A stretch of DNA of 5,096 bases from NCBI GenBank assembly GCA_018433265.1, contig JAHDRO010000389.1, forward strand, positions 1 to 5,096, read 5' to 3'. Below are positions 1 through 5,096 of this stretch, one piece after another (position 1 is the first letter of the stretch; every line of letters begins with the position of its first letter). This stretch comes from Bacteroidales bacterium (GTDB taxonomy: Bacteria > Bacteroidota > Bacteroidia > Bacteroidales > UBA932). The translations under genes and the position numbers were made by a program. Under the pieces are notes generated by a model. That model did not search any database. It had not been told where the DNA came from and saw only the letters and a program-made list of their open reading frames with translations.

Positions 1-193
1 AAAAATTATCTAGGTTACTTATTTTAATGAGTCTTGAATTAAGCTCCTTATCTATTGCATCTTTAAGAATTTCCTCAGTTTGAGTAAGATATTTAATCTT
101 TTCATTGTCAATTAGTCTATAGAGCCAGACACCCTGTATGACAAGTAATAAAAAAATTGCAATAATAGATATTGTAAGTGCCCTGTTTAGCAT
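1..193 (-). CDS. Sensor histidine kinase, N-terminal fragment (runs off left edge)
   Basis: The minus strand is open from an ATG at 193-191 to the window edge, giving 64 residues. A stop (TGA) lies in frame just upstream of this ATG, so the start is well placed. Residues 5-25 form one hydrophobic membrane segment ending in IQGVWLYRLID. This is followed by a charged, helical, coiled-coil-like stretch (EILKDAIDKELNSRL) that would open the periplasmic sensor region. A short cytoplasmic tip, a transmembrane helix ending in Q-G-x-W-L-Y, and then an amphipathic helix is the usual N-terminus of Bacteroidota sensor histidine kinases. The catalytic core (H, N and G boxes) lies outside the window, so the kinase assignment rests on N-terminal resemblance and context. 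It is divergent from the peptide/ABC export genes, and a response regulator gene is expected further left. An alternative is another single-pass membrane protein with a helical periplasmic domain. Confidence 0.72.
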   Translation of the reverse strand, partial: MLNRALTISIIAIFLLLVIQGVWLYRLIDNEKIKYLTQTEEILKDAIDKELNSRLIKISNLDNF

Positions 194-236
194 TTTCAGC
201 AAATTGTCAGTATTTTTTCAGCATTCTGTATGCAAA
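193..236 (+). promoter_or_regulatory. Tandem 11-bp direct repeats, likely response-regulator binding array
   Basis: Three head-to-tail 11-mers are directly visible: TTTTCAGCAAA (193-203), TTGTCAGTATT (204-214) and TTTTCAGCATT (215-225). A fourth, weaker unit, CTGTATGCAAA, follows at 226-236. The TCAG core recurs exactly every 11 bp (196, 207, 218), so all copies face the same side of the helix. Tandem 11-bp spacing is typical of OmpR/PhoB-family response regulators, which fits the adjacent histidine kinase. The array ends about 20 bp before a possible -7 box for the peptide gene, a spacing suited to activation. On the other strand it overlaps the kinase leader and start codon. Binding by the partner regulator is inferred. 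Confidence 0.5.
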
Positions 237-240
237 TCTA
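233..240 (-). promoter_or_regulatory. Possible -7 box of the histidine kinase promoter
   Basis: Read on the minus strand, positions 240-233 spell TAGATTTG, a full match to the Bacteroides -7 consensus TAnnTTTG. Transcription would begin about 35 nt before the kinase ATG. A TTTG exists upstream on the minus strand (271-268), but the 27-bp gap is longer than the usual 19-21 bp, so the -33 element is poor. The direct-repeat array lies just downstream of the predicted start, which would suit negative autoregulation. Confidence 0.3.
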
Positions 241-254
241 ACAAATATTATTAA

Positions 255-262
255 TTTATTTG
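255..262 (+). promoter_or_regulatory. Possible weak -7 box of the peptide gene promoter
   Basis: TTTATTTG has one mismatch to TAnnTTTG and would place transcription start about 25 nt before the peptide ATG at 294. No TTTG-like -33 element is visible at the right distance; the direct-repeat array occupies the region just upstream. A weak promoter with a regulator array in front of it is consistent with activator dependence, but the sequence is AT-rich and such near-matches are common. Confidence 0.2.
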
Positions 263-293
263 TAGTGCAAAAAACACATAAAAATTTAAAGCC

Positions 294-425
294 ATGAAAA
301 CAACTTTTGAAAAACTCAATGAGAAAGAAATGATTAACGTACTAGGCGGTGATCAAGTTTTAATATATACTGATGAAGACGGTAATGTTTTCTACATCAT
401 TATACGTGATGGCAGAAAAAATTAA
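294..425 (+). CDS. Double-glycine leader precursor peptide (43 aa), exported by the adjacent ABC transporter
   Basis: This short gene encodes 43 residues, with the leader MKTTFEKLNEKEMINVLGG (1-19) and a predicted mature part of 24 residues (20-43). Counting from the Gly-Gly cleavage site, the leader has Val at -4, Met at -7, Glu at -8, Leu at -12 and Phe at -15. This is the hydrophobic/Glu pattern recognised by C39 peptidase domains (LSxxELxxIxGG type). The C39-containing transporter begins 90 bp downstream, which strongly supports the call. The mature part has no cysteine. It is slightly acidic (five Asp/Glu against three Arg/Lys) and alternates two hydrophobic, beta-prone stretches (VLIYT; NVFYIIIR) around an acidic DEDG turn, so a beta hairpin is plausible. 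No modifying enzyme is encoded in the window. Bacteroidetocins are a known Bacteroidales group with GG leaders, but as I recall those carry cysteines; this peptide does not resemble them. It may be a bacteriocin or a signalling peptide, and the function is unknown. Confidence 0.87.
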   Translation: MKTTFEKLNEKEMINVLGGDQVLIYTDEDGNVFYIIIRDGRKN

Positions 426-455
426 TTGTAAGTTTTAATCCTATTTTAGCCCTAC

Positions 456-486
456 TTTAATGATAATTTGCTGAAAATCAGCAAAT
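456..486. promoter_or_regulatory. Inverted copy of the repeat motif within a perfect 9-bp palindrome
   Basis: ATTTGCTGA (466-474) and TCAGCAAAT (478-486) are exact reverse complements separated by AAA. On the minus strand this reads TTTTCAGCAAA (477-467) followed by TTATCATTAAA (466-456), again two units in 11-bp register. Positions 465-478 are the exact reverse complement of 192-205 at the kinase start (14 of 14). The site lies 30 bp before the transporter ATG, which suits a shared regulator-binding site. Another possibility is an RNA hairpin that stabilises the peptide mRNA or partly stops transcription before the transporter. A run of seven T (492-498) follows five bases after the stem, so terminator form is imperfect. 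Confidence 0.5.
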
Positions 487-515
487 AGTGATTTTTTTGA
501 TTTGTTTATAATTTA

Positions 516-2714
516 ATGTACAGGAGACCATTCAGACACTACCATCAACTGGACTCCATGGACTGTGGTCCTACGTGCCTGAGGATGGTGGCTGCCCATT
601 ATGGACGATATTATTCCTTGGATACCCTTAGGAACAGATGTGAATTTTCCAGGGAAGGTGTTAATTTGTTGGGAATTGCCAAAGCTGCTGAAAGCATCGG
701 TTTTAGATCGACCGGGGCGAGGCTTTCGTTTGAGGACCTTTGCAAAGTTGATTTTCCTGTAATTCTTCACTGGAACCAACGTCACTTTGTTGTGTTATAT
801 GGGATTAAAGGCAAGGGAAAAAATAAAAAAATGCTTATTGCTGATCCTGCCACCTCGCTTGTGGAATTAAGTGAAAGTGAGTTTAAAAAATCATGGTATA
901 GTACTGTTAAGGAAGGAGTTGGTTTAGGAATAGCTCTTTTGCTGGAGCCTACTCCCCAGTTTTATGTAGAGGAGGGTGAAAAGATTAACCGAAGAGGTTT
1001 TAAATTTTTATTTAAATATCTGAAACCATATAGTAAATTTATCTTTCAACTGGTCATTGGACTGGTTATAGGTAGTTTATTGCAGTTAATACTGCCTTTT
1101 CTTACTCAAAGTATTGTCGATATTGGAATTGGCACAAGAGATCTCGGATTTATCTGGCTTGTACTTATAGCTCAGCTTATGCTTACAATAGGCACGGTTT
1201 CAGTTGAGTTTATTCGTGGCTGGATTTTGCTTCATATGGGTACAAGGATCAATATATCTCTTGTTTCAGACTTTCTTACTAAATTAATGAAACTGCCGAT
1301 AGGTTTCTTTGATACCAGGATGACGGGTGATCTGCTACAAAGAATAGACGATCATAAGAGAATTCAAAACTTTCTTACAGGCTCGTCTTTGAGTGTTCTT
1401 TTTTCTTTTTTCAGTATTGTAATTTTTGGAATAGTCTTGTTGATATACAGTCCTCTTATATTTCTAATTTTCATTGTTGCATCTGTTATGTATGTGGTTT
1501 GGGTAATGCTTTTTATGAAAAAGAGAAGAGAACTGGATGACAAAGCTTTTACTCAAAATGCTGCAAATCAAAATTCTGTGATACAACTTATAACAGGGAT
1601 GCAGGAGATTAAGCTAAATAGTTGCGAGAGACAGAAGAGATGGGAGTGGGAAAGAATTCAGGCAAGACTTTACAGGTTAAATATTAAGGGTCTTGCTCTC
1701 GGACAGTATCAGGAAGCAGGGGCAACATTGATCAATCAGATCAAGAATATATTAATAACAGTTTTTGCTGCAAGTTCCGTTTTAAATGGGGAATTGACTC
1801 TCGGTATGATGCTCTCTGTGCAGTTCATCAATGGTCAGCTTAACGCTCCTGTAATGCAGTTGGTTTCGTTTCTCAAGTCTTCACAGGATGCTCGTCTTTC
1901 TTTGGAGCGGCTTGCAGAGATTCATGACAAGAATGATGAAGAGAGTTCCGAAAAAAGTTATATAACAGATATTGAAAAAAACAAGCCGATTTCAATCGAA
2001 AATCTATCTTTTAAATATGAAGGTGCCGGTTCTCCTTTTGTGCTTAAAAATATAAATCTCACTATTCCAAGTGGTAAGATTACTGCAATAGTTGGAACAA
2101 GTGGAAGTGGGAAAACTACGCTGGTGAAATTGTTGTTAGGTTTTTACAATCCTGCCGAAGGTTCAATAAAGTATGGTGATCATAATCTCTTTTCTTTGAG
2201 TATGGAACACTGGAGAGCAAATTGCGGAGTGGTAATGCAGGATGGATTTCTGTTTTCTGATTCTATTGCAGGAAATATTGCTCCTGGAGAAGATCAAATA
2301 GATGTTGACAGGCTTGAAAAGGCGGTTACTATAGCTAATATTAAGGATTTTGTCGAGAGCCTTCCACTCTCATATAATACTAAAATTGGTCAGGAGGGGC
2401 ATGGTCTGAGTCAGGGACAGAAGCAGCGACTGTTGATTGCAAGGGCAGTCTACAAAGATCCGGAAATCATAATGTTTGACGAGGCAACAAACTCTCTCGA
2501 TGCCAACAATGAGATGCAGATTATGAAAAATTTGGAAGATTTTTTTGTTGGAAGAACTGTGTTGGTAGTTGCTCACAGACTAAGTACGGTGAAAAACGCA
2601 GACAATATAGTTGTTCTTGACAAGGGCGTTATGATAGAATCCGGAACTCATTCTGAATTGATTGAGAAGAGAGGGGCATACTGGCAGTTGGTAAAAAATC
2701 AGTTATATGTCTGA
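516..2714 (+). CDS. Peptidase-containing ABC transporter (C39 protease + membrane domain + ATPase)
   Basis: This 732-residue inner-membrane protein matures and exports double-glycine peptides. Residues 1-145 are a C39 cysteine protease: Gln11, catalytic Cys17 in MDCGPTC, His90 in HFVVLYG and Asp110 in IADP are all in place, so cleavage should be active. Residues about 165-460 form the ABC transmembrane domain, with the first helix near 175-197. The ATPase runs from about 488 to the end. It has Walker A GTSGSGKT (527-534), Q-loop Gln575, signature LSQGQ (631-635; the common form is LSGGQ), Walker B with Asp655 and catalytic Glu656, D-loop NSLD (659-662) and switch His687. Length and domain order match full peptidase-containing transporters. 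The start is chosen because C39 domains begin a few residues before the HxQLDxMDCGP motif. It overlaps the next gene by 8 bp, so the two are co-transcribed. The natural substrate is most likely the 43-residue precursor upstream. Confidence 0.97.
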   Translation: MYRRPFRHYHQLDSMDCGPTCLRMVAAHYGRYYSLDTLRNRCEFSREGVNLLGIAKAAESIGFRSTGARLSFEDLCKVDFPVILHWNQRHFVVLYGIKGKGKNKKMLIADPATSLVELSESEFKKSWYSTVKEGVGLGIALLLEPTPQFYVEEGEKINRRGFKFLFKYLKPYSKFIFQLVIGLVIGSLLQLILPFLTQSIVDIGIGTRDLGFIWLVLIAQLMLTIGTVSVEFIRGWILLHMGTRINISLVSDFLTKLMKLPIGFFDTRMTGDLLQRIDDHKRIQNFLTGSSLSVLFSFFSIVIFGIVLLIYSPLIFLIFIVASVMYVVWVMLFMKKRRELDDKAFTQNAANQNSVIQLITGMQEIKLNSCERQKRWEWERIQARLYRLNIKGLALGQYQEAGATLINQIKNILITVFAASSVLNGELTLGMMLSVQFINGQLNAPVMQLVSFLKSSQDARLSLERLAEIHDKNDEESSEKSYITDIEKNKPISIENLSFKYEGAGSPFVLKNINLTIPSGKITAIVGTSGSGKTTLVKLLLGFYNPAEGSIKYGDHNLFSLSMEHWRANCGVVMQDGFLFSDSIAGNIAPGEDQIDVDRLEKAVTIANIKDFVESLPLSYNTKIGQEGHGLSQGQKQRLLIARAVYKDPEIIMFDEATNSLDANNEMQIMKNLEDFFVGRTVLVVAHRLSTVKNADNIVVLDKGVMIESGTHSELIEKRGAYWQLVKNQLYV

Positions 2715-4020
2715 AAGGAGAAAAATAGAGATAAGGTCAGATGATGTGAATGAGATTCTCACAAGACCACCCGGGTGGATTGTGAGATGGGGAAACACTC
2801 TTATATCTGCTATTTTTATCTTATTTGTCATCGGCTGTGCAATATTTAGTTATCCGGATAAATTGACCGCACCTATCGTTGTTACTTCTGCAAATTTACC
2901 TGCTCAACTTATGGCCAAAACAACAGGTAAGGTGCAGGAATTGTTCAAGTGTGACGGAGATTTTGTGAAAGAAGGTGAAGTTATCGCAATGATTGAAAAT
3001 TCAGCTGATTACAATGGTTATATTAAATTACGTTATGTAATAGATAGTGTTATTGGCAGCTCCTTTAAAGCAGAAATTATTGATTTGCAGAACTTGCCTA
3101 TCAATCTGTTGTTGGGCGACATGCAGGCATTATACAATCAATTGGTTAATAAGTTGGCTGAATATAAAAATTTTGTCCAGCTTGATTACCATAGGAAAAA
3201 GATAGCTTTACTGAAAAAGGAGTTAGATGTGCAGAGATCTGTAATTAGTCAATACACAAAGAATATGTTGCTTTTTTCGGAACAGTATGAGCTTGCTTCA
3301 AAGAAATATCTGAGAGATAGTACTTTGTTTGTTCAGAAAGTTCTTTCCCAGGCTGATTTTGAAAGTAGCAGGATAGCTAAACTTTCTGCAAAACAGGGTT
3401 ATGAGGCTGCAAAGAGAGAAATAGACGAGTTAAAAATTGCTGCGCTAAAAAGTGAACAGTCAATACTTGATCTTGAACTAGACAGGGAGAAGCAGTTATC
3501 GTCATACCAGACAGAGCTTTCCAGTGATTATGATTTGTTAAAAAGTTCCTTAAGAAAATGGGAACAGGATTACCTGTTAATTTCTCCCCTCAATGGGAGA
3601 GTCTCTTTCACAAAATATTGGCAAGAGAATCAGAATGTTTCTGCCGGTGAGGTGGTTTTCACAGTTTTGCCTGAGCAGAAAGCCTCAATTTCAGGTAAAA
3701 TATATCTTCCTTTGTCAGGCGCAGGTAAAGTCAGGGCGGGCCAAAAGGTAAATATTAAATTTGACAACTATCCTTATATGGAATTTGGAATGGTTGAAGT
3801 AAGAGTAAGAGGTTTGTCTTCAGTTCCTGCAGTCGTGGAGGATTCCCGCGTTTATGTGGTTGATGTTGAATTACCTGACAGACTTGTTACAAATTATGGC
3901 AAAGAGCTTCCATTTTCAGAAGAAATGATGGGAATTGCCGAGATTATTACAGATGAGCAAAGTATTCTTAACAGAGTAATATTCCCTGTCAAACATATAT
4001 TTAGAAGCAGAATGTTATGA
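2707..4020 (+). CDS. HlyD-family periplasmic adaptor (membrane fusion protein)
   Basis: This 437-residue protein is the periplasmic adaptor of a type I-like secretion machine, tying the ABC transporter to an outer-membrane channel. A short cytoplasmic N-terminus with the TRPPGWIVRWGN motif, seen in Bacteroidota adaptors, precedes one transmembrane helix (about 30-48). The first half of a lipoyl-like domain follows (about 65-98, with GKVQELFKCDGDFVKEGEVI). A long Lys/Glu-rich helical hairpin, likely coiled coil, spans about 135-285. The second lipoyl half (SPLNGRVSF, about 293-301) and a beta-barrel/membrane-proximal C-terminus complete the family layout. The ATG overlaps the end of the transporter by 8 bp, and the stop overlaps the next gene in an ATGA, so translation is probably coupled. 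No TolC-type outer-membrane gene is visible, so a channel encoded elsewhere must serve if export goes fully outside the cell. Confidence 0.95.
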   Translation: MSERRKIEIRSDDVNEILTRPPGWIVRWGNTLISAIFILFVIGCAIFSYPDKLTAPIVVTSANLPAQLMAKTTGKVQELFKCDGDFVKEGEVIAMIENSADYNGYIKLRYVIDSVIGSSFKAEIIDLQNLPINLLLGDMQALYNQLVNKLAEYKNFVQLDYHRKKIALLKKELDVQRSVISQYTKNMLLFSEQYELASKKYLRDSTLFVQKVLSQADFESSRIAKLSAKQGYEAAKREIDELKIAALKSEQSILDLELDREKQLSSYQTELSSDYDLLKSSLRKWEQDYLLISPLNGRVSFTKYWQENQNVSAGEVVFTVLPEQKASISGKIYLPLSGAGKVRAGQKVNIKFDNYPYMEFGMVEVRVRGLSSVPAVVEDSRVYVVDVELPDRLVTNYGKELPFSEEMMGIAEIITDEQSILNRVIFPVKHIFRSRML

Positions 4021-4382
4021 GAATTACTTTGGTAATACTGTTTGTTGGAGCTATTTCTGCTTGTTGCACTTCTCTTATATCCTCGCTTTTCTATAGAGTG
4101 AAATGGTTCAGAAATGTCAAGAAAAGCAGATGGAAAGTATTAAATTTTACAGTAACAGCTCTTTTTAGATATAGTAGTAAATTTTTTGCTCCCTTTACTC
4201 TATTGCGCGAAATGATGCAATGCACTTTACTTACCTGTTTGATTTATAAGTATTTCATCTCGCCAGTTTATTATCTGTCGCCCAAATGGATTGTTTGTGT
4301 TTTTCTTCTGACGGTGTTTGTTACTGTCGCGATTCAGTTTTTGGTATTTTATAAATTCTATGACGAAAATCTTGCTGACTGA
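4017..4382 (+). CDS. Small membrane protein of unknown function, candidate peptide immunity or export accessory
   Basis: This 121-residue protein is translationally coupled to the adaptor through an ATGA overlap, which makes it very likely a real gene of the same operon. I do not recognise the family. It has a clear hydrophobic helix at about 3-26, a basic stretch (27-40, rich in Arg/Lys/Trp) that should stay in the cytoplasm, a moderately hydrophobic segment about 66-82, and a strong helix at about 91-114. Four of its five cysteines lie in or next to membrane segments (16, 17, 69, 74, 94). The first helix could be misread as a signal peptide, but the basic region after it favours a membrane anchor. 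Small multi-pass membrane proteins next to bacteriocin exporters often give the producer self-immunity, so this is a reasonable guess from context. An assembly helper for the transporter is an alternative. Confidence 0.8.
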   Translation: MRITLVILFVGAISACCTSLISSLFYRVKWFRNVKKSRWKVLNFTVTALFRYSSKFFAPFTLLREMMQCTLLTCLIYKYFISPVYYLSPKWIVCVFLLTVFVTVAIQFLVFYKFYDENLAD

Positions 4383-4401
4383 AGGATTTTTTATAATTTT
4401 G
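4372..4401 (+). promoter_or_regulatory. Predicted Bacteroides-type promoter for the His/Cys-rich protein gene
   Basis: TAATTTTG (4394-4401) fully matches the -7 consensus TAnnTTTG. CTTG (4371-4374) gives a near -33 element (consensus TTTG), with a 19-bp spacer as expected. It overlaps the end of the preceding gene. The predicted start of transcription falls at or within a base or two of the next ATG (4407), so the transcript would be nearly leaderless. It could instead be a chance match in AT-rich DNA. Confidence 0.35.
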
Positions 4402-4406
4402 CAGGC

Positions 4407-4850
4407 ATGAAGAAATCGTTCCAAACAATACTTGCATTAGTGTTTCTTAGTTCCTATGTTGTTGCCAGTTTGGGCATCGGCGTGCACGAATGTTCCAGGA
4501 GCGGATCTATAAACATCAGGCTTTTCGCCTATTCAAGAAGTTGTGATGCCGTTCACCCGGTCTGTAATTGTTTTCATCACCATCATGACGGTATTCCCGA
4601 GCATCAGCATCATTCATCTAACTGCTGTCATACTACTATTTATCAGATTTCTCAGGATTATGACATCGTTAGTTTTAATCATTCAGCCGTTTCTGCTTCA
4701 ATAGATTCTAATTCGCAAGATTATATAATTTTTAATTTTGAGGATAGTGCTATCAATGGCACAGCACTTTTTAGTGAGAGTGCTTATACTCCTCCACCTC
4801 TTCCAATTGATATAAATCCATATTCTTTCTGCTCTCAGTGGAGATTGTAG
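4407..4850 (+). CDS. Secreted His/Cys-rich protein, HYC_CC_PP-family-like
   Basis: This 147-residue protein has a typical signal peptide (KK followed by a hydrophobic stretch at about 5-22, with possible cleavage near 20-25), so the start is secure. Motifs in order are His-Glu-Cys (27-29), a His cluster HHHHDGIPEHQHH (57-69), Cys-Cys-His (73-75) and TPPPLP (128-133) near the C-terminus. The spaced HxC, CC and PP signatures after a signal peptide match the Bacteroidota family I know as HYC_CC_PP, whose members commonly sit beside TonB-dependent receptors, as here. The family's exact job is not established to my knowledge. The dense His/Cys content suggests binding of a soft or transition metal (copper, zinc or similar) in the periplasm; this is inference. 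The His run is longer than I expect for the family. The gene starts 24 bp after the preceding gene but may have its own promoter, so its link to peptide export is uncertain. Confidence 0.85.
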   Translation: MKKSFQTILALVFLSSYVVASLGIGVHECSRSGSINIRLFAYSRSCDAVHPVCNCFHHHHDGIPEHQHHSSNCCHTTIYQISQDYDIVSFNHSAVSASIDSNSQDYIIFNFEDSAINGTALFSESAYTPPPLPIDINPYSFCSQWRL

Positions 4851-4913
4851 AGATTCTGTCAACAAATAGATAACATCTTTTTTGTAGGAATCTTTTACAA
4901 TTTTTTAATTAAT

Positions 4914-5096
4914 ATGAAGAGAATAATTATTACTTTTTTATTTACAATATTTATAACAACACTTTCATTTTCACAGACAATTCAAGGTATTGTCAAGGCA
5001 CAACATGAGAGTGGGGAAATTGAGCCATTACCTTACGCATCAATATATTGGCTCGAAGGTAAATTTTCACTTGAGACTGATCAGGATGGTAAATTT
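4914..5096 (+). CDS. Probable TonB-dependent outer-membrane receptor, N-terminal fragment (runs off right edge)
   Basis: The first 61 residues are present and the frame is open to the window edge. Residues 1-20 are a signal peptide ending in LSFSQ. Next comes a carboxypeptidase-D regulatory-like domain: TIQGIVKA, then PLPYASIYWLEGK, then a TDQDGKF turn. In Bacteroidota this G-x-V ... PLPxAxIYW ... TDxDGxF pattern is the usual N-terminal extension of TonB-dependent receptors. The plug and barrel lie beyond the window, so another outer-membrane or surface protein with the same extension is possible. The His/Cys-rich secreted protein 63 bp upstream makes a metal-uptake receptor the favoured reading. 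The intervening 63 bp are AT-rich and contain no strong terminator, so the two genes may share a transcript. Confidence 0.83.
   Translation, partial: MKRIIITFLFTIFITTLSFSQTIQGIVKAQHESGEIEPLPYASIYWLEGKFSLETDQDGKF

Noticed and set aside
194..515. Search for CRISPR arrays, tRNA-like cloverleafs, insertion-sequence ends or riboswitch-like folds in the intergenic DNA
   Set aside because: Apart from the 11-bp repeats, the peptide gene and the palindrome, nothing of that kind is visible.
513..785. Minus-strand open frame of 90 codons
   Set aside because: It lies entirely antisense to the C39 protease domain, whose catalytic motifs are intact. It has no recognisable domain or leader, so it is a frame shadow.
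2370..2576. Minus-strand open frame of 68 codons
   Set aside because: It is antisense to the ABC signature and Walker B region, where the plus-strand coding constraint is strong; no independent evidence for a gene.
2767..2778. Perfect 12-bp GC-rich palindrome CCACCCGGGTGG in AT-rich DNA
   Set aside because: It encodes the conserved RPPGW motif of the adaptor N-terminus, so the codons explain it. It has no partner copy in the window.
4227..4424. Minus-strand open frame of 65 codons
   Set aside because: It spans the end of one plus-strand gene and the start of another that has a clear signal peptide. Its composition is unlike a real protein and no promoter is evident.
4882..4906. Possible terminator: imperfect hairpin (TTGTA...TACAA) followed by six T
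   Set aside because: The stem is short, AT-rich and needs two G-U pairs. It is too weak to call a terminator, and the next gene starts only a few bases later.

Overview
The window looks like AT-rich Bacteroidota (probably Bacteroidales) DNA. This rests on four things: a histidine kinase N-terminus of the type common in that phylum, start codons without clear Shine-Dalgarno sequences but with A/T-rich leaders, -7 boxes resembling the Bacteroides TAnnTTTG consensus, and a truncated TonB-dependent-receptor-like protein with a carboxypeptidase-regulatory N-terminal domain. The genus cannot be told from the sequence alone.

Left end (1-293): the N-terminus of a membrane sensor histidine kinase runs leftward off the window. 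The 100 bp between it and the rightward genes hold three, perhaps four, tandem 11-bp direct repeats built around TTTTCAGCA. Such an array is the kind of site bound by an OmpR/PhoB-type response regulator.

Centre (294-4382): a rightward export cluster. It starts with a 43-residue double-glycine precursor peptide too short for routine gene calling. After 90 bp comes a peptidase-containing ABC transporter (C39 protease, membrane domain, ATPase), then an overlapping HlyD-type periplasmic adaptor and an overlapping small membrane protein of unknown function. The C39 domain would cut the leader after Gly-Gly, the ABC domains would move the roughly 24-residue peptide across the inner membrane, and the adaptor would link to an outer-membrane TolC-like channel encoded elsewhere. 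The gap between peptide and transporter contains an inverted, exact 14-nt copy of the repeat sequence found in front of the kinase, embedded in a perfect 9-bp palindrome. The likely reading is that the two-component system controls peptide and transporter, and may sense the exported peptide. The small membrane protein is a candidate self-protection (immunity) factor.

Right end (4383-5096): a separate module with its own plausible promoter. It has a secreted, His/Cys-rich protein matching the motif pattern of the Bacteroidota 'HYC_CC_PP' family, followed by the start of a probable TonB-dependent outer-membrane receptor. This pair suggests metal handling at the cell envelope and may have nothing to do with the peptide system.
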